Shown here: positions 30,401 through 38,207 of the stretch, piece after piece | Layout of the letters: every line of letters starts with the position of its first letter | Numbering within the stretch: the first letter of the stretch is position 1 | Source of the DNA: a virus | IMG/VR virus record: IMGVR_UViG_3300008110_005672 | Location: 1 to 55,765 of that record | Reading direction: 5' to 3' (one strand) | Length of the DNA stretch: 55,765 nucleotides | Position numbers and translations under genes: made by a program | The notes under the pieces: model-generated | The model's database searches: none | What the model saw: the letters and a program-made list of their open reading frames with translations, nothing else | Told to the model about the DNA's origin: nothing

Positions 30401-30769
30401 TTATGGAAGATACCTGCTGATGATTTCGTTCTGCTCTGCAGTCAAGGCAATTTCATATTGGTAGTCTGGATGATCAACTCCTAGATAAGGTTGTCCACCA
30501 ACTTGCCATAAACGAGCTTCATGTTGAGCCAGTCTCCAACTGACGTGATTGTCAGTTTTGTTCCTGTCTGGCATGTCTTCGGGATAATTGCCGTTGCCAG
30601 TCTGGCACCGAAGTTTTGGTCCAGTATCTACCTTGAAATAGAGCTGGTTGGCTATGTTGTCAAGCACCGGCATGGCAGTGATGCTGGCAGCGATGCCAAT
30701 TCCCATATCTCTTGCCGGCTCTTCAAATGCCAGTGTTAAATCTGGTCCTAGTTTAATTTCTATAATCAT
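30401..30769 (-). CDS. 122-residue protein of unknown function
   Basis: Begins MIIEIKLGPDLTLAFEEPAR; beta-rich start, then an Asp/Asn-rich part with WRLAQHEARLWQVGGQPY. No signal or membrane segment. Not recognised. Confidence 0.6.
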   Translation of the reverse strand: MIIEIKLGPDLTLAFEEPARDMGIGIAASITAMPVLDNIANQLYFKVDTGPKLRCQTGNGNYPEDMPDRNKTDNHVSWRLAQHEARLWQVGGQPYLGVDHPDYQYEIALTAEQNEIISRYLP

Positions 30770-30813
30770 GATGTTCCTCGTGTTTTACTTATCTGTATTA
30801 TGCTCGACAGATT

Positions 30814-31233
30814 TTATTTTATCTGCTCTGCTATTTGTTTATAACCTGCCCAACTGGGATGGATACCGTCAGGTTGCAATTTGGTAATTGGCAACACAGT
30901 ATCACCAAAGTTTTTGGCAATGATATTCACAAGATCCTGTATGTGTTTGATGTCAACACCGCTGGCCTTTAGATTTCCTGCCGGCAGTATCCAAAACACT
31001 CGTTTACCTTCAACTCGCTGCCGCGTGGCCATGAGCTCTCGGAAGGTATGCACTCCACTGTGATCATTTGAACCCAGGCTGATAATCACAGTATTGGCTG
31101 GTTGAATTTTTTCTGCGTAATTTTTATTAAACTGCCAAGTATTGATTCCGCCCTTGCCTACAAGAACACATTCTTTGGCAAACATGTGTGTACCCACTGC
31201 TATACTGTCGCCTACAATCAAACACTCTAACAT
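30814..31233 (-). CDS. SGNH/GDSL-family hydrolase
   Basis: 139 residues from the ATG behind TAGGAA. Blocks of the family: nucleophile Ser in GDSIAVG (block I), Gly in KGGINT (II), Asn in SLGSND (III), and catalytic Asp-His in DGIHPSW (V). An esterase or carbohydrate deacetylase; no signal peptide. Follows the ahpD-like gene with overlapping stop/start context. Confidence 0.83.
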   Translation of the reverse strand: MLECLIVGDSIAVGTHMFAKECVLVGKGGINTWQFNKNYAEKIQPANTVIISLGSNDHSGVHTFRELMATRQRVEGKRVFWILPAGNLKASGVDIKHIQDLVNIIAKNFGDTVLPITKLQPDGIHPSWAGYKQIAEQIK

Positions 31234-31247
31234 GATTTTTCCTATTA

Positions 31248-31754
31248 TCAACTGTTTAACACTTTGGCCACAGAATTCATAACTGCGGCAATGCGCCCAA
31301 TGTCACGTAATTGTTCTACTGTGTATCCTTCCTTCTTCAGTGTCTCATAATGTGCTTTCACACAGAAGTGGCATTTGCCCACGATACTGGCGGCAAGGCT
31401 AAACGCTTCGAAGTTTGACTTGGTAGTTCCGCCATGTGATGCAATAGCGTTCATACGTAACTGTGCTGGCAGACCTTTCATTGCTGGATCATCTGCCATT
31501 TCAACGTAAGGATACCATACATTGTTCTGTGCCATAATACTTGCGGCTGTCATTGCTGACTCTGCATGCACTGGAGCATCTGCTAATAGGGTACTTAAAA
31601 CCTTGCCGTTGCCAGTTGCGGCCAAGGCAGCTACAGCACAACCCATGGCTACGTCTGCGTCTAATGTGCTACGAAGCAATACTGCGTCCAGATTTAATTT
31701 TGTATCTTTGGCGTAGTCTGGTAACGCACTTTTTACTGTTTCGATAAAACTCAT
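31248..31754 (-). CDS. ahpD: AhpD-like carboxymuconolactone decarboxylase family protein
   Basis: 168 residues. The redox-active CxxC with downstream His, KCHFCVKAHYETL, is the AhpD catalytic signature. In mycobacteria AhpD reduces AhpC; here the AhpC gene is two genes upstream. Predicted cytoplasmic peroxidase partner. Two bases after the aldolase stop. Confidence 0.85.
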   Translation of the reverse strand: MSFIETVKSALPDYAKDTKLNLDAVLLRSTLDADVAMGCAVAALAATGNGKVLSTLLADAPVHAESAMTAASIMAQNNVWYPYVEMADDPAMKGLPAQLRMNAIASHGGTTKSNFEAFSLAASIVGKCHFCVKAHYETLKKEGYTVEQLRDIGRIAAVMNSVAKVLNS

Positions 31755-31755
31755 T

Positions 31756-32391
31756 TTAATATTTCCCTGATGCTAGAACGATTTGACAGATATGTTCTAA
31801 TCGTTCAATGTGTTCAAATGCTCGCCACGGGCTTGTGTCAATGGCCACAACACCATGACCCTTGATACCTACAATATCGTAGGCAATATTGCCTTCACTA
31901 TCTAATCGCAAGTTCTCATGACAACGATCGGCAAGTTCTTGACTGATAGGAGCCACATCACCCACGTTAGGTGCTACCTTGGTATAGCGATTAAGTTCCG
32001 GAAACTCCGCACTCACCGTACCCAAATCAATACCGGCATGCATGGCAGCGATACAATACGTGGGATGTAGATGAACCACTACCCTAACTTCATTGCGGTG
32101 CTTGCCCATAGCTCGTTGCAAGCCAAAGTGTAAGGGAATTTCTCCTGACGGTTTTAGATTAGCACTGATGTCAGTATATGACAATTCTTCCCACAAATAA
32201 CCTCTATTAGGTTCCCAAGATATTCCAATCTTCTTGAACTGGTCAGGTTGCATGGTCTGCTTACGGACGCCACTGGGTGTGATATAAAAGTGATCACGGT
32301 CGTGATGACGAATTGACACATTACCATCACGACTGGTAATCCAGTTACGTCTATATGCTTCAACGAGCGTGTCGCATATAGTTTCTAACAT
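31756..32391 (-). CDS. class II aldolase/adducin-family protein
   Basis: 211 residues. GNVSIR, PSG, KPSGEIPLH (catalytic Glu), HLHPTY (two zinc His) and KGHGVV (third zinc His) form the complete zinc site of fuculose/ribulose-phosphate aldolases and methylthioribulose dehydratases. Substrate not deducible; the location between AhpC and AhpD is unusual. Start overlaps the AhpC stop (TAATG). Confidence 0.88.
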   Translation of the reverse strand: MLETICDTLVEAYRRNWITSRDGNVSIRHHDRDHFYITPSGVRKQTMQPDQFKKIGISWEPNRGYLWEELSYTDISANLKPSGEIPLHFGLQRAMGKHRNEVRVVVHLHPTYCIAAMHAGIDLGTVSAEFPELNRYTKVAPNVGDVAPISQELADRCHENLRLDSEGNIAYDIVGIKGHGVVAIDTSPWRAFEHIERLEHICQIVLASGKY

Positions 32392-32930
32392 TACAGAGTC
32401 TCGCCGCCAACAGTACGGTTACAAGCACATAGTTCGCCAGTTTGTAGCGCATCCAACACACGAAGTGTTTCTTCTGGTGAACGACCAACGTTCAAGTTGT
32501 TTACAGTAACGTGCTGGATAACGTTCTCTGGGTCAACAATAAATGTTGCGCGAAGTGCGGCACCCGCCGGAGCATAGAACACACCCAACTGATTGATTAG
32601 ACTCAACTCACCACGCTGTGTGTCAGCAAATTGGTTGTGTGTAATCTTCTTTAGATCAGCGTGAGCCGTTTGCCATGCTGTCTTACAGAACTCGTTGTCT
32701 GTGCTACCAGTGAGCAATACTGCATCACGGTCGGCGAAGTCGCCTGCTAGTTTGTCGTAGGCCACAATCTCTGTAGGGCACACAAATGTAAAGTCTTTTG
32801 GGTAGTAAACAATTACTTTCCACTTGCCAGCAAAACTCTCGTCTGTAATTTCAAAGAACGCATCTTCTAGCTGTCCTGGCTTAACGCCTGTTACCGCAAA
32901 TTTTTCTAACTTATCGCCAACTGTTTTCAT
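32391..32930 (-). CDS. ahpC: AhpC/2-Cys peroxiredoxin
   Basis: 179 residues. Peroxidatic Cys in FTFVCPTEI, resolving Cys in the C-terminal CACN, and the conserved Arg in GAALRATFIVD. Reduces H2O2 and organic hydroperoxides. Forms an operon with aldolase, AhpD-like and SGNH genes. Promoter at 32986-33014. Confidence 0.93.
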   Translation of the reverse strand: MKTVGDKLEKFAVTGVKPGQLEDAFFEITDESFAGKWKVIVYYPKDFTFVCPTEIVAYDKLAGDFADRDAVLLTGSTDNEFCKTAWQTAHADLKKITHNQFADTQRGELSLINQLGVFYAPAGAALRATFIVDPENVIQHVTVNNLNVGRSPEETLRVLDALQTGELCACNRTVGGETL

Positions 32931-32985
32931 ATCTTCTCCTTGTGTGTGATAAAAACTAATAACTCAGTGTTTATACTGATATTAT

Positions 32986-33014
32986 ATTGTACGTTTATTT
33001 AACCTATAGGTCAA
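32986..33014 (-). promoter_or_regulatory. sigma70-type promoter (TTGACC-N17-TACAAT)
   Basis: Near-consensus promoter with 17-base spacer upstream of ahpC, followed by a leader of about 55 bases with AAGGAGA before the ATG. Confidence 0.7.
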
Positions 33015-33074
33015 GTGATTTTAATAGATTTTTCAACAATTTTTTTAATGATACATATAGAAATTTTTAATAAT

Positions 33075-33099
33075 GAAAAGAAACCCGCCGAAGCGGGTT
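33075..33099 (-). terminator. rho-independent terminator behind the tmRNA
   Basis: AACCCGC-UUCG-GCGGGUU followed by TCTTTTC on the minus strand. Ends the csp-tmRNA transcript. Confidence 0.88.
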
Positions 33100-33104
33100 C
33101 TGCT

Positions 33105-33317
33105 ATTTTGGATGACAAGGTATAACTACCTCGGACCGCTGTTTTTTAGGCAGCTAGGGCAACTTTGCTTTTGCCGGAAACAGTGTTTCCAGTGAAGCTC
33201 ATTGCGCTGAAGTCAAATGTATCTGCGTTTGCATTTACGATTTTTGCTTGATTTACGGTCATCGCCTACCGTGTTGCCGTCTCTATTATCTCACCCTGTC
33301 GAAACCATGGCAGGCCC
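33105..33317 (-). ncRNA. ssrA: permuted tmRNA, coding piece
   Basis: 5' end GGGCCUG pairs with the 3' acceptor CAGGUCC of the other piece. It is followed by the diagnostic GGUUUCGACAGG and a pseudoknot-like CGGUAGGC...GACCGU. The tag reading frame resumes at a GCA (33230-33232) and runs 28 codons to the TAA at 33146-33148, ending KVALAA, the usual ClpXP-degradation end. The 28-residue tag is much longer than the ~10 residues of most bacteria. The 3' limit of this piece is approximate. Confidence 0.88.
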
Positions 33318-33378
33318 ATTATGAAGTATACTCAGCTTTCGCTTTGCTTCCAGAATACTCGGATCGGAGTATACTTTA
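33318..33378 (-). other. tmRNA intervening sequence with kink-turn-like hairpin
   Basis: 61 bases between the CCA of the acceptor piece and the 5' end of the coding piece, removed in mature two-piece tmRNA. AAAGUAUACUCCGA pairs with AGCUGAGUAUACUU, leaving a UCC-GA/CUGA internal loop that resembles a kink-turn. The same conserved flanks occur at 756-823. Confidence 0.7.
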
Positions 33379-33440
33379 TGGTGGACCTGGCGGGAGTCGA
33401 ACCCGCGTCCAGAATGCCTTCACTTTGAAGGGATTACAAC
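33379..33440 (-). ncRNA. ssrA: permuted tmRNA, acceptor piece
   Basis: Encoded upstream of the coding piece. Contains hairpin CCUUC/GAAGG, GGACGCGGGUUCGACUCCCGCC (T-arm) and the acceptor CAGGUCC with A-CCA end. Begins directly after the cold-shock gene, so it must be cut out of a csp-tmRNA transcript. The 5' limit is approximate. Confidence 0.88.
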
Positions 33441-33447
33441 AATTCTT

Positions 33448-33651
33448 TTAGGCAGCTTGGATATTGCTAGCCTGCTCGCCTTTTTGACCCTGAGTCACTT
33501 CAAACCTTACACTTTGTCCTTCTTGTAGGCTCTTGAAGCCACTCGAATTAATCTGTGAAAAGTGAGCAAATAAGTCTGCGCCACCATCGTCCGGAGTAAT
33601 GAATCCAAAACCTTTGGCGTCGTTAAACCATTTTACTTTTCCTGTTACCAT
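33448..33651 (-). CDS. csp: cold-shock domain protein
   Basis: 67 residues from [21 protein letters not shown]1 KGFGFI and RNP2 DLFAHF are intact. Single-stranded nucleic-acid chaperone that loosens mRNA structure. Its stop codon lies a few bases before the tmRNA acceptor piece, with which it is co-transcribed. Confidence 0.94.
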   Translation of the reverse strand: MVTGKVKWFNDAKGFGFITPDDGGADLFAHFSQINSSGFKSLQEGQSVRFEVTQGQKGEQASNIQAA

Positions 33652-33655
33652 TTTA

Positions 33656-33904
33656 CTATTTTTCCTTGTTTGTAAATTTAAGCTGTCTGTGTGTGTTTTC
33701 AACTGTTAGTTTAGTAATAGTTGCCAGCATTATTAGCTTATCATCATCAGTATACACTTCTTTGTCAAACATGTCAAGTATACTTGTGCCAATCATTTTG
33801 AATGCCTGTTCTTGCCCAACAGCAAGTTTGCCCCAATCTGCGGGATCGCCTGCTTCTACTTCCGCTGCAATTTCTACCAATTGGTCCAGGGTTATTTTTT
33901 TCAT
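33656..33904 (-). CDS. 82-residue protein of unknown function
   Basis: [27 protein letters not shown]...; all-helical, acidic, soluble. Only four bases separate it from the cold-shock gene. Conserved in T4-like marine phages as far as I can recall, without function. Confidence 0.7.
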   Translation of the reverse strand: MKKITLDQLVEIAAEVEAGDPADWGKLAVGQEQAFKMIGTSILDMFDKEVYTDDDKLIMLATITKLTVENTHRQLKFTNKEK

Positions 33905-33908
33905 AGTG

Positions 33909-34559
33909 TTACACTGTTAGGGTATTGATTACACCACCGGCTGTGCCTCGGGGGAATAGGTTAAAGGCCAAACTGTATCGTACCTTTGACGATTGATTTT
34001 CTTCAACTGAATGAGTCATCATTGAAGGGAACATGATTAAATCATTTTTGGCAGGAAATATGCCCCAAGCATCTGCATTGAAGAAATTTAATTTGGAATC
34101 ATCAGCATGGTCTTGATAATTGAAATCTACTCTCACAGTTTCAGTCCACAGATTGTAGTTGCCTTTGTCTTTATGGCAGACGAATGCCCCAGTGTCACCG
34201 TCGGTATCAATATAGTAAACACCGCTGATTAGGCTGTTACCGTGGTAATGTTGACCCGAGTAGTCTCCAGTATAGTGTCTATTGACCCAACTGTTTTCCA
34301 TTTGAAAATCCATGTTGCTCTTTACATCTAGCACTGTATAGATAAAATTATCTGCGGCTTTCATGATCTTGGTTCTTAATGGCGCTAGCTCTGGAGTATT
34401 CAAAATGTATTTGTTTACAGAATAATCGCCGTTGTCAGCAGGCATGCGTTCATATTCTTGACTTTCAATGAAGTCACGCATGCCTTTATCTAATGACCCA
34501 ATGTTGGTCTGATACAAAGGCACGCCGAACAACGGAGTGACTTTATAGGTAGGTGTCAT
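33909..34559 (-). CDS. 2OG-Fe(II) oxygenase family protein (phage type)
   Basis: 216 residues. HYHGNSLISGVYYIDTD holds the metal His and conserved SGVYY; FPSMMTHSVEENQSSKVRYSLAFNLF holds the distal His and the Arg. This is the pattern of the phage oxygenase family often annotated TIGR02466/PF13759. Substrate unknown. Coupled to the DUF454 fragment downstream by ATGA. Confidence 0.82.
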   Translation of the reverse strand: MTPTYKVTPLFGVPLYQTNIGSLDKGMRDFIESQEYERMPADNGDYSVNKYILNTPELAPLRTKIMKAADNFIYTVLDVKSNMDFQMENSWVNRHYTGDYSGQHYHGNSLISGVYYIDTDGDTGAFVCHKDKGNYNLWTETVRVDFNYQDHADDSKLNFFNADAWGIFPAKNDLIMFPSMMTHSVEENQSSKVRYSLAFNLFPRGTAGGVINTLTV

Positions 34560-34750
34560 TTAATCCATCCAATTTTTTTACCTTGTGCTTTTCTACTATC
34601 ATACTCTTCAACTGAACTGGGGAATCTCCAAGCCCATATTGCTACCAGCATCATGAACATTGCTGTGTATATTATACCACGAACCGGCACTGCTGTCAAC
34701 CACATGGTGATCAAACTGGTTGTCATCATGAACAACATGAAGTATTTCAT
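34556..34750 (-). pseudogene. DUF454/YbaN-like membrane protein, C-terminal part
   Basis: 64 residues with two transmembrane helices and the ending RFPSSVEEYDSRKAQG. Matches the C-terminal half of YbaN-type DUF454 proteins. The preceding 32-residue frame (34747-34845) fits the N-terminal part, but the middle 40 or so residues are absent. Its ATG overlaps that frame's stop as ATGA, so it could also be translated on its own. Confidence 0.55.
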
Positions 34751-34845
34751 CTTAAGATTGAGTAAGGAATACCAGGAGTAATCACACCAATGTAGGCCAT
34801 TCCCAAACTAAGGAAACCTAGTATTTTCCAAAATAATTTTTTCAT
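34747..34845 (-). pseudogene. DUF454/YbaN-like membrane protein, N-terminal part
   Basis: 32 residues, MKKLFWKILGFLSLGMAYIG and VITPGIPYSILR. The LG-x-GxxxPxxP-type start of DUF454 is recognisable. AAAGGA precedes the ATG. Followed at once by the C-terminal frame, with the central section missing. Confidence 0.5.
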
Positions 34846-34846
34846 T

Positions 34847-35812
34847 CTATTCCTTTACTGGTCTAAATATTCCAATCAAGGAATTGTCGCCGGGTGTTCG
34901 ATAGCCACTGGGCCATGATCGTGTAACTGATCCGCTTGACGGGTTATTAACATTTTTTGCCGCCGAACTTTGATTTCCGCCTACAAATGAGTAAGTTCCG
35001 CTGCTGGCAGTATAGATAAAATTCACATGACCATAACTCCATAGAGCAATGTCGCCAGGCTGTCCTTGATTCAACGGAAGTTTGGCTGCTTTATACGCAG
35101 CAGTCTTGTCTCTAATATCAAAGGCCCATGCGGTTTGCACAAATCTGTAGCCACATCTTTTTAAAACCCAATTTACATAGCCCATACACCATGCGGTTTG
35201 ATCAGTGAGCCATGCGCCTGACTGCGGATATCCAAGTTCTTTCCATATACCCGTAATTTTAGAGTTACTGGCACGGCCGCCCATACCTGTTTCTTCCCAA
35301 ATACCTTTAGCAGCTTCATCAAGGTTCTGTGAAAGTAGACTAGGAATATCACTGGCCAACACTACATCAGTGTCAATTAAACTTTCTCCGTCTGCACCTT
35401 GTGGAGTTCCAGGAAAGTTTTGTTTGACCTGGTCGTTGGATGCAACCTTATAAGCACCAGGATTAGCAACATATGCACTTGTTTGTCTATTAATGGCTGC
35501 TTGCGTTGCTGGATCAATTACTACAGGCGGAATTTTAAAAGATGCAAAGGTTCCTGAAAATACATTGGGGCTACCTGAAGCAACGTGTCCGCAAGTGGCA
35601 GTATCGCCTTGTCTACATATCAAAATATTATTAGCATATACTGTAGAACTACTACCGGACATTACTGGGCTAGAATGTGGACTGCGGCCATGACCATCAA
35701 CAGTGGCACCTTTCACAACAATTGGTTTACCGTTAACAAATACTGTAGGTGCAAGATTGCCAACTATTGTGCCGCCTGCGGCATCTGCTCCTACTCTACT
35801 TACTCCTTGCAT
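34847..35812 (-). CDS. PAAR spike-tip protein with C-terminal peptidase-like domain
   Basis: 321 residues. An N-terminal PAAR domain (about 1-95; VSRVGADAAGGTI, GSPNVFSG), which sharpens the tip of contractile-tail spikes, is joined to a C-terminal CHAP/NlpC-like domain: WCMGYVNWVLKRCGY (Cys) and GDIALWSYGHVNFI (His). It probably opens the peptidoglycan as the tail contracts. Virion protein. Confidence 0.83.
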   Translation of the reverse strand: MQGVSRVGADAAGGTIVGNLAPTVFVNGKPIVVKGATVDGHGRSPHSSPVMSGSSSTVYANNILICRQGDTATCGHVASGSPNVFSGTFASFKIPPVVIDPATQAAINRQTSAYVANPGAYKVASNDQVKQNFPGTPQGADGESLIDTDVVLASDIPSLLSQNLDEAAKGIWEETGMGGRASNSKITGIWKELGYPQSGAWLTDQTAWCMGYVNWVLKRCGYRFVQTAWAFDIRDKTAAYKAAKLPLNQGQPGDIALWSYGHVNFIYTASSGTYSFVGGNQSSAAKNVNNPSSGSVTRSWPSGYRTPGDNSLIGIFRPVKE

Positions 35813-35821
35813 ATACGTTCC

Positions 35822-36505
35822 TCAAAATGCTTTTGGTAAATCGTTTATCTTAGAAAGATAATCTGAAATTCTCTTACGAGCCTTGTCTAATTGTTTTTCA
35901 GTTAACGGCTCGGTCTCTGATGTAATCTCACCGCCTTCGATCAAATATCTATAACTAGAAATAAAATTAATAAACTCTAAAGGACTTATTGTATGAATAC
36001 CGTTGCCTTCGCTTAATTCTTTTATTTTCTTAAAGTGTGTTTCCATAGCAGTCTGTTTATCTGCTATTGTATTTGAATGTCCTGAGATAGCACCTAATGA
36101 ATTTTCAATCATACCTAAGGAATATGCAATACTAACAATACCCTGAGTGGAGTCGTTGTTGACCGCAATTTCTCTGGCAACATTAGAATTGTGCGCTGAA
36201 ATGATACTTGCAGCAGTATCTAATATATTTGCCCAAACTATAGCGGCTGAATCTTTGTCAGTACCAGTACCGCTAGAACTCCCGCCAGTTGGCGTTGCAC
36301 CACCTGTCCCGCCCGTTCCTGAAAAACTAGTTGTGCCCCCACCAAAAAATTCTTGTTCTGTTATACTAGAATTAGCTGTAATTTCCGTTGATAAATTAGT
36401 AAGTGCAGTGGCTAAAGATGTTAGACCAGCAGATGTTGCTTCAGCTGCCAACGATGTAGCCTGAATTGCTAATATTGCTCTAGTACTGGTGAAAGTAACG
36501 GCCAC
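35822..36505 (-). CDS. 237-residue-class tail-region protein of unknown function
   Basis: Ala/Thr/Ser/Gly-rich with a Gly-Thr low-complexity segment (GTGGTGGATPTGGSSSGTGT) and a helical C-terminus. I use the GTG behind AAAGG (227 residues); a GTG 30 bases earlier is possible. Lies between the PAAR gene and a small gene of the grx-nrd operon. Probably virion associated; no family recognised. Confidence 0.55.
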   Translation of the reverse strand: MAVTFTSTRAILAIQATSLAAEATSAGLTSLATALTNLSTEITANSSITEQEFFGGGTTSFSGTGGTGGATPTGGSSSGTGTDKDSAAIVWANILDTAASIISAHNSNVAREIAVNNDSTQGIVSIAYSLGMIENSLGAISGHSNTIADKQTAMETHFKKIKELSEGNGIHTISPLEFINFISSYRYLIEGGEITSETEPLTEKQLDKARKRISDYLSKINDLPKAF

Positions 36506-36509
36506 TACA

Positions 36510-36827
36510 TCAACCTTTGATAATACTACCAGCACTTACTGGCTGAATGCCTGTGGTCTGATATACATACTGTTTACCAATTTCAGCATCACTCTCTGCC
36601 ATCACTGTAATTGCCTGTGTGTTGAAGGTTAACTTTGAATCGGGATTCACAGTAACTAACACGGGTGCCATTGCTGGTCCTTTCTGTGTCATGGCCAACA
36701 TAACCGGACGATCTAAGGTAATACTACCCATAGCATCTTCGATAAACTTGCCCATGATTTCATCACCTGAAATCAATTTGATTGTGACAATATCACCTAC
36801 TGCGAATTTGTGTTTATTTAATAACAT
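36510..36827 (-). CDS. Sm-like fold small protein
   Basis: 105 residues from the ATG that overlaps the glutaredoxin stop (TAATG). The first half, VGDIVTIKLISGDEIMGKFIED...SITLDRPVML, has the strand pattern of LSm-like domains found in several T4-like phages. Could bind RNA; evidence is weak. Confidence 0.6.
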   Translation of the reverse strand: MLLNKHKFAVGDIVTIKLISGDEIMGKFIEDAMGSITLDRPVMLAMTQKGPAMAPVLVTVNPDSKLTFNTQAITVMAESDAEIGKQYVYQTTGIQPVSAGSIIKG

Positions 36828-37084
36828 TATATTGGTCCGTCTCCATATCCCTGTCCATCCCACTGTTCGAAAAGTTTTTTCAATTCTGTAAATCCGCCAA
36901 TTAATTTTCCATCTAGAAAAATTTGTGGAACTGTTCTAGCTGTCGGTACTGCTTCTAATAATTCTTCTCGAGTATACCCATCACCAATTTTCTTTTCTTC
37001 AAACTTGATACCCTTTTGCGTTAGCAATGCTTTTGCTTGATCACAATAGGGGCAATGATATTTGCTCCATACTACAGCTTTCAT
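36827..37084 (-). CDS. grx: glutaredoxin
   Basis: 85 residues. Redox motif CPYC and the glutathione-binding TVPQIF (cis-Pro) and GG. Reduces the ribonucleotide reductase encoded just upstream. AAGGAAT before the ATG; same operon as nrdA and nrdB. Confidence 0.94.
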   Translation of the reverse strand: MKAVVWSKYHCPYCDQAKALLTQKGIKFEEKKIGDGYTREELLEAVPTARTVPQIFLDGKLIGGFTELKKLFEQWDGQGYGDGPI

Positions 37085-37106
37085 TCTTATTCCTTTCTAA
37101 TATCTA

Positions 37107-38207
37107 TTATATAGCCGGCAATTCAGCATAGTCGATATTTTCGCCCATGACACCGATAACATAGTTTGTGCTTTCTGTTTCTTGTAGAGCAGATTGCTTT
37201 TTACTGGTATCTGTGTGCTTGTTGAACCACGGAATTGGTGTTGATTTTGGCGCAGGCTGCAGATACTTGATACCAATATCTTTCAATGCGGCAACGGCTG
37301 TATAGTCTACAAAATCACGTAGAATATTAGCGTTCAATCCGATAACAGGACCTAACTTAAACAAATAGGTTGCCCACTCTTTTTCTTCGCGTATGACATC
37401 CATATAAAGTTGGTAGACTTCTGCTTGACATTCGTCTCGAGCTTCGACAAATCGAGCGTCCTCTTTGACCACTTGATTGATCATATAGGCAGTCCATCCT
37501 TTGTGTAAGAGTTCATCTTGCAGGATCAAACTGATAATGTTACCATTGCCAATAAAGATTTTATTCTCTACCATGGCCAGGCTTGTGGCAAAGCTAACCA
37601 TAAAGCGGAAGGCTTCTAGAGCATAACTTGCGTGTAGGGCCAACCATACTGCTCGAACATGTTCTTTTTCTGTGACTGCTTGTCCAAGTTCTTTGCGGCA
37701 GTTGATAACGTGCAGCTTGTCATAGTAGTTCCCTACTGAACTGGCCATGTCTATAATTTCTTTAGTATCGTGAATAGTGGCAAACACATCCTTTGGCACG
37801 TTGTAGATATTGCGGATGATGTGGCTGTAGCTCTTTGAATGAATGTTGGTTTCAAAGAAACCCCAATTGTACATCAAGGCTTCTACTTCAGGGAGACTGC
37901 AAACAGGAGTGAATACCTGTGTTGGTCCGCGACCTTGTAAACTGTCTAGTGCTGTCTGACGTAGTAGGTTACTGGTAAAGATATGTTTTACAGCATCACT
38001 AGCATCTTTAAAGTCATTTGAATCTTTAGTAAGACTAATCTCTTCTGGTTGCCAAAAAAATCCACGTGCTGTGGCATCAAAGTCTGCAATCTTTTTATAT
38101 TTTACTTCTTCAAAGCGTTGGATAGTAACTGGACCTGCTGGATCCAAGAACATCTTGCGATTGAGATAATCTGTTTTTGTTGTTAGGTTGTATTGTTGTT
38201 TGCTCAT
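37107..38207 (-). CDS. nrdB: ribonucleotide reductase class Ia, small subunit
   Basis: 366 residues. Holds the diiron-tyrosyl radical cofactor. ALDSLQG (Asp ligand), FETNIHSKSYSHIIRNI (Glu and His ligands and the radical Tyr), and LILQDELLHKGWT (Glu and His ligands). Provides the radical to NrdA for making dNTPs. Overlaps nrdA by 4 bases. Confidence 0.95.
   Translation of the reverse strand: MSKQQYNLTTKTDYLNRKMFLDPAGPVTIQRFEEVKYKKIADFDATARGFFWQPEEISLTKDSNDFKDASDAVKHIFTSNLLRQTALDSLQGRGPTQVFTPVCSLPEVEALMYNWGFFETNIHSKSYSHIIRNIYNVPKDVFATIHDTKEIIDMASSVGNYYDKLHVINCRKELGQAVTEKEHVRAVWLALHASYALEAFRFMVSFATSLAMVENKIFIGNGNIISLILQDELLHKGWTAYMINQVVKEDARFVEARDECQAEVYQLYMDVIREEKEWATYLFKLGPVIGLNANILRDFVDYTAVAALKDIGIKYLQPAPKSTPIPWFNKHTDTSKKQSALQETESTNYVIGVMGENIDYAELPAI

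Noticed and set aside
33105-33317. Tag reading frame of the tmRNA as an ordinary small gene
   Set aside because: The in-frame ATG upstream has no ribosome-binding site and the flanking RNA signatures are those of tmRNA.
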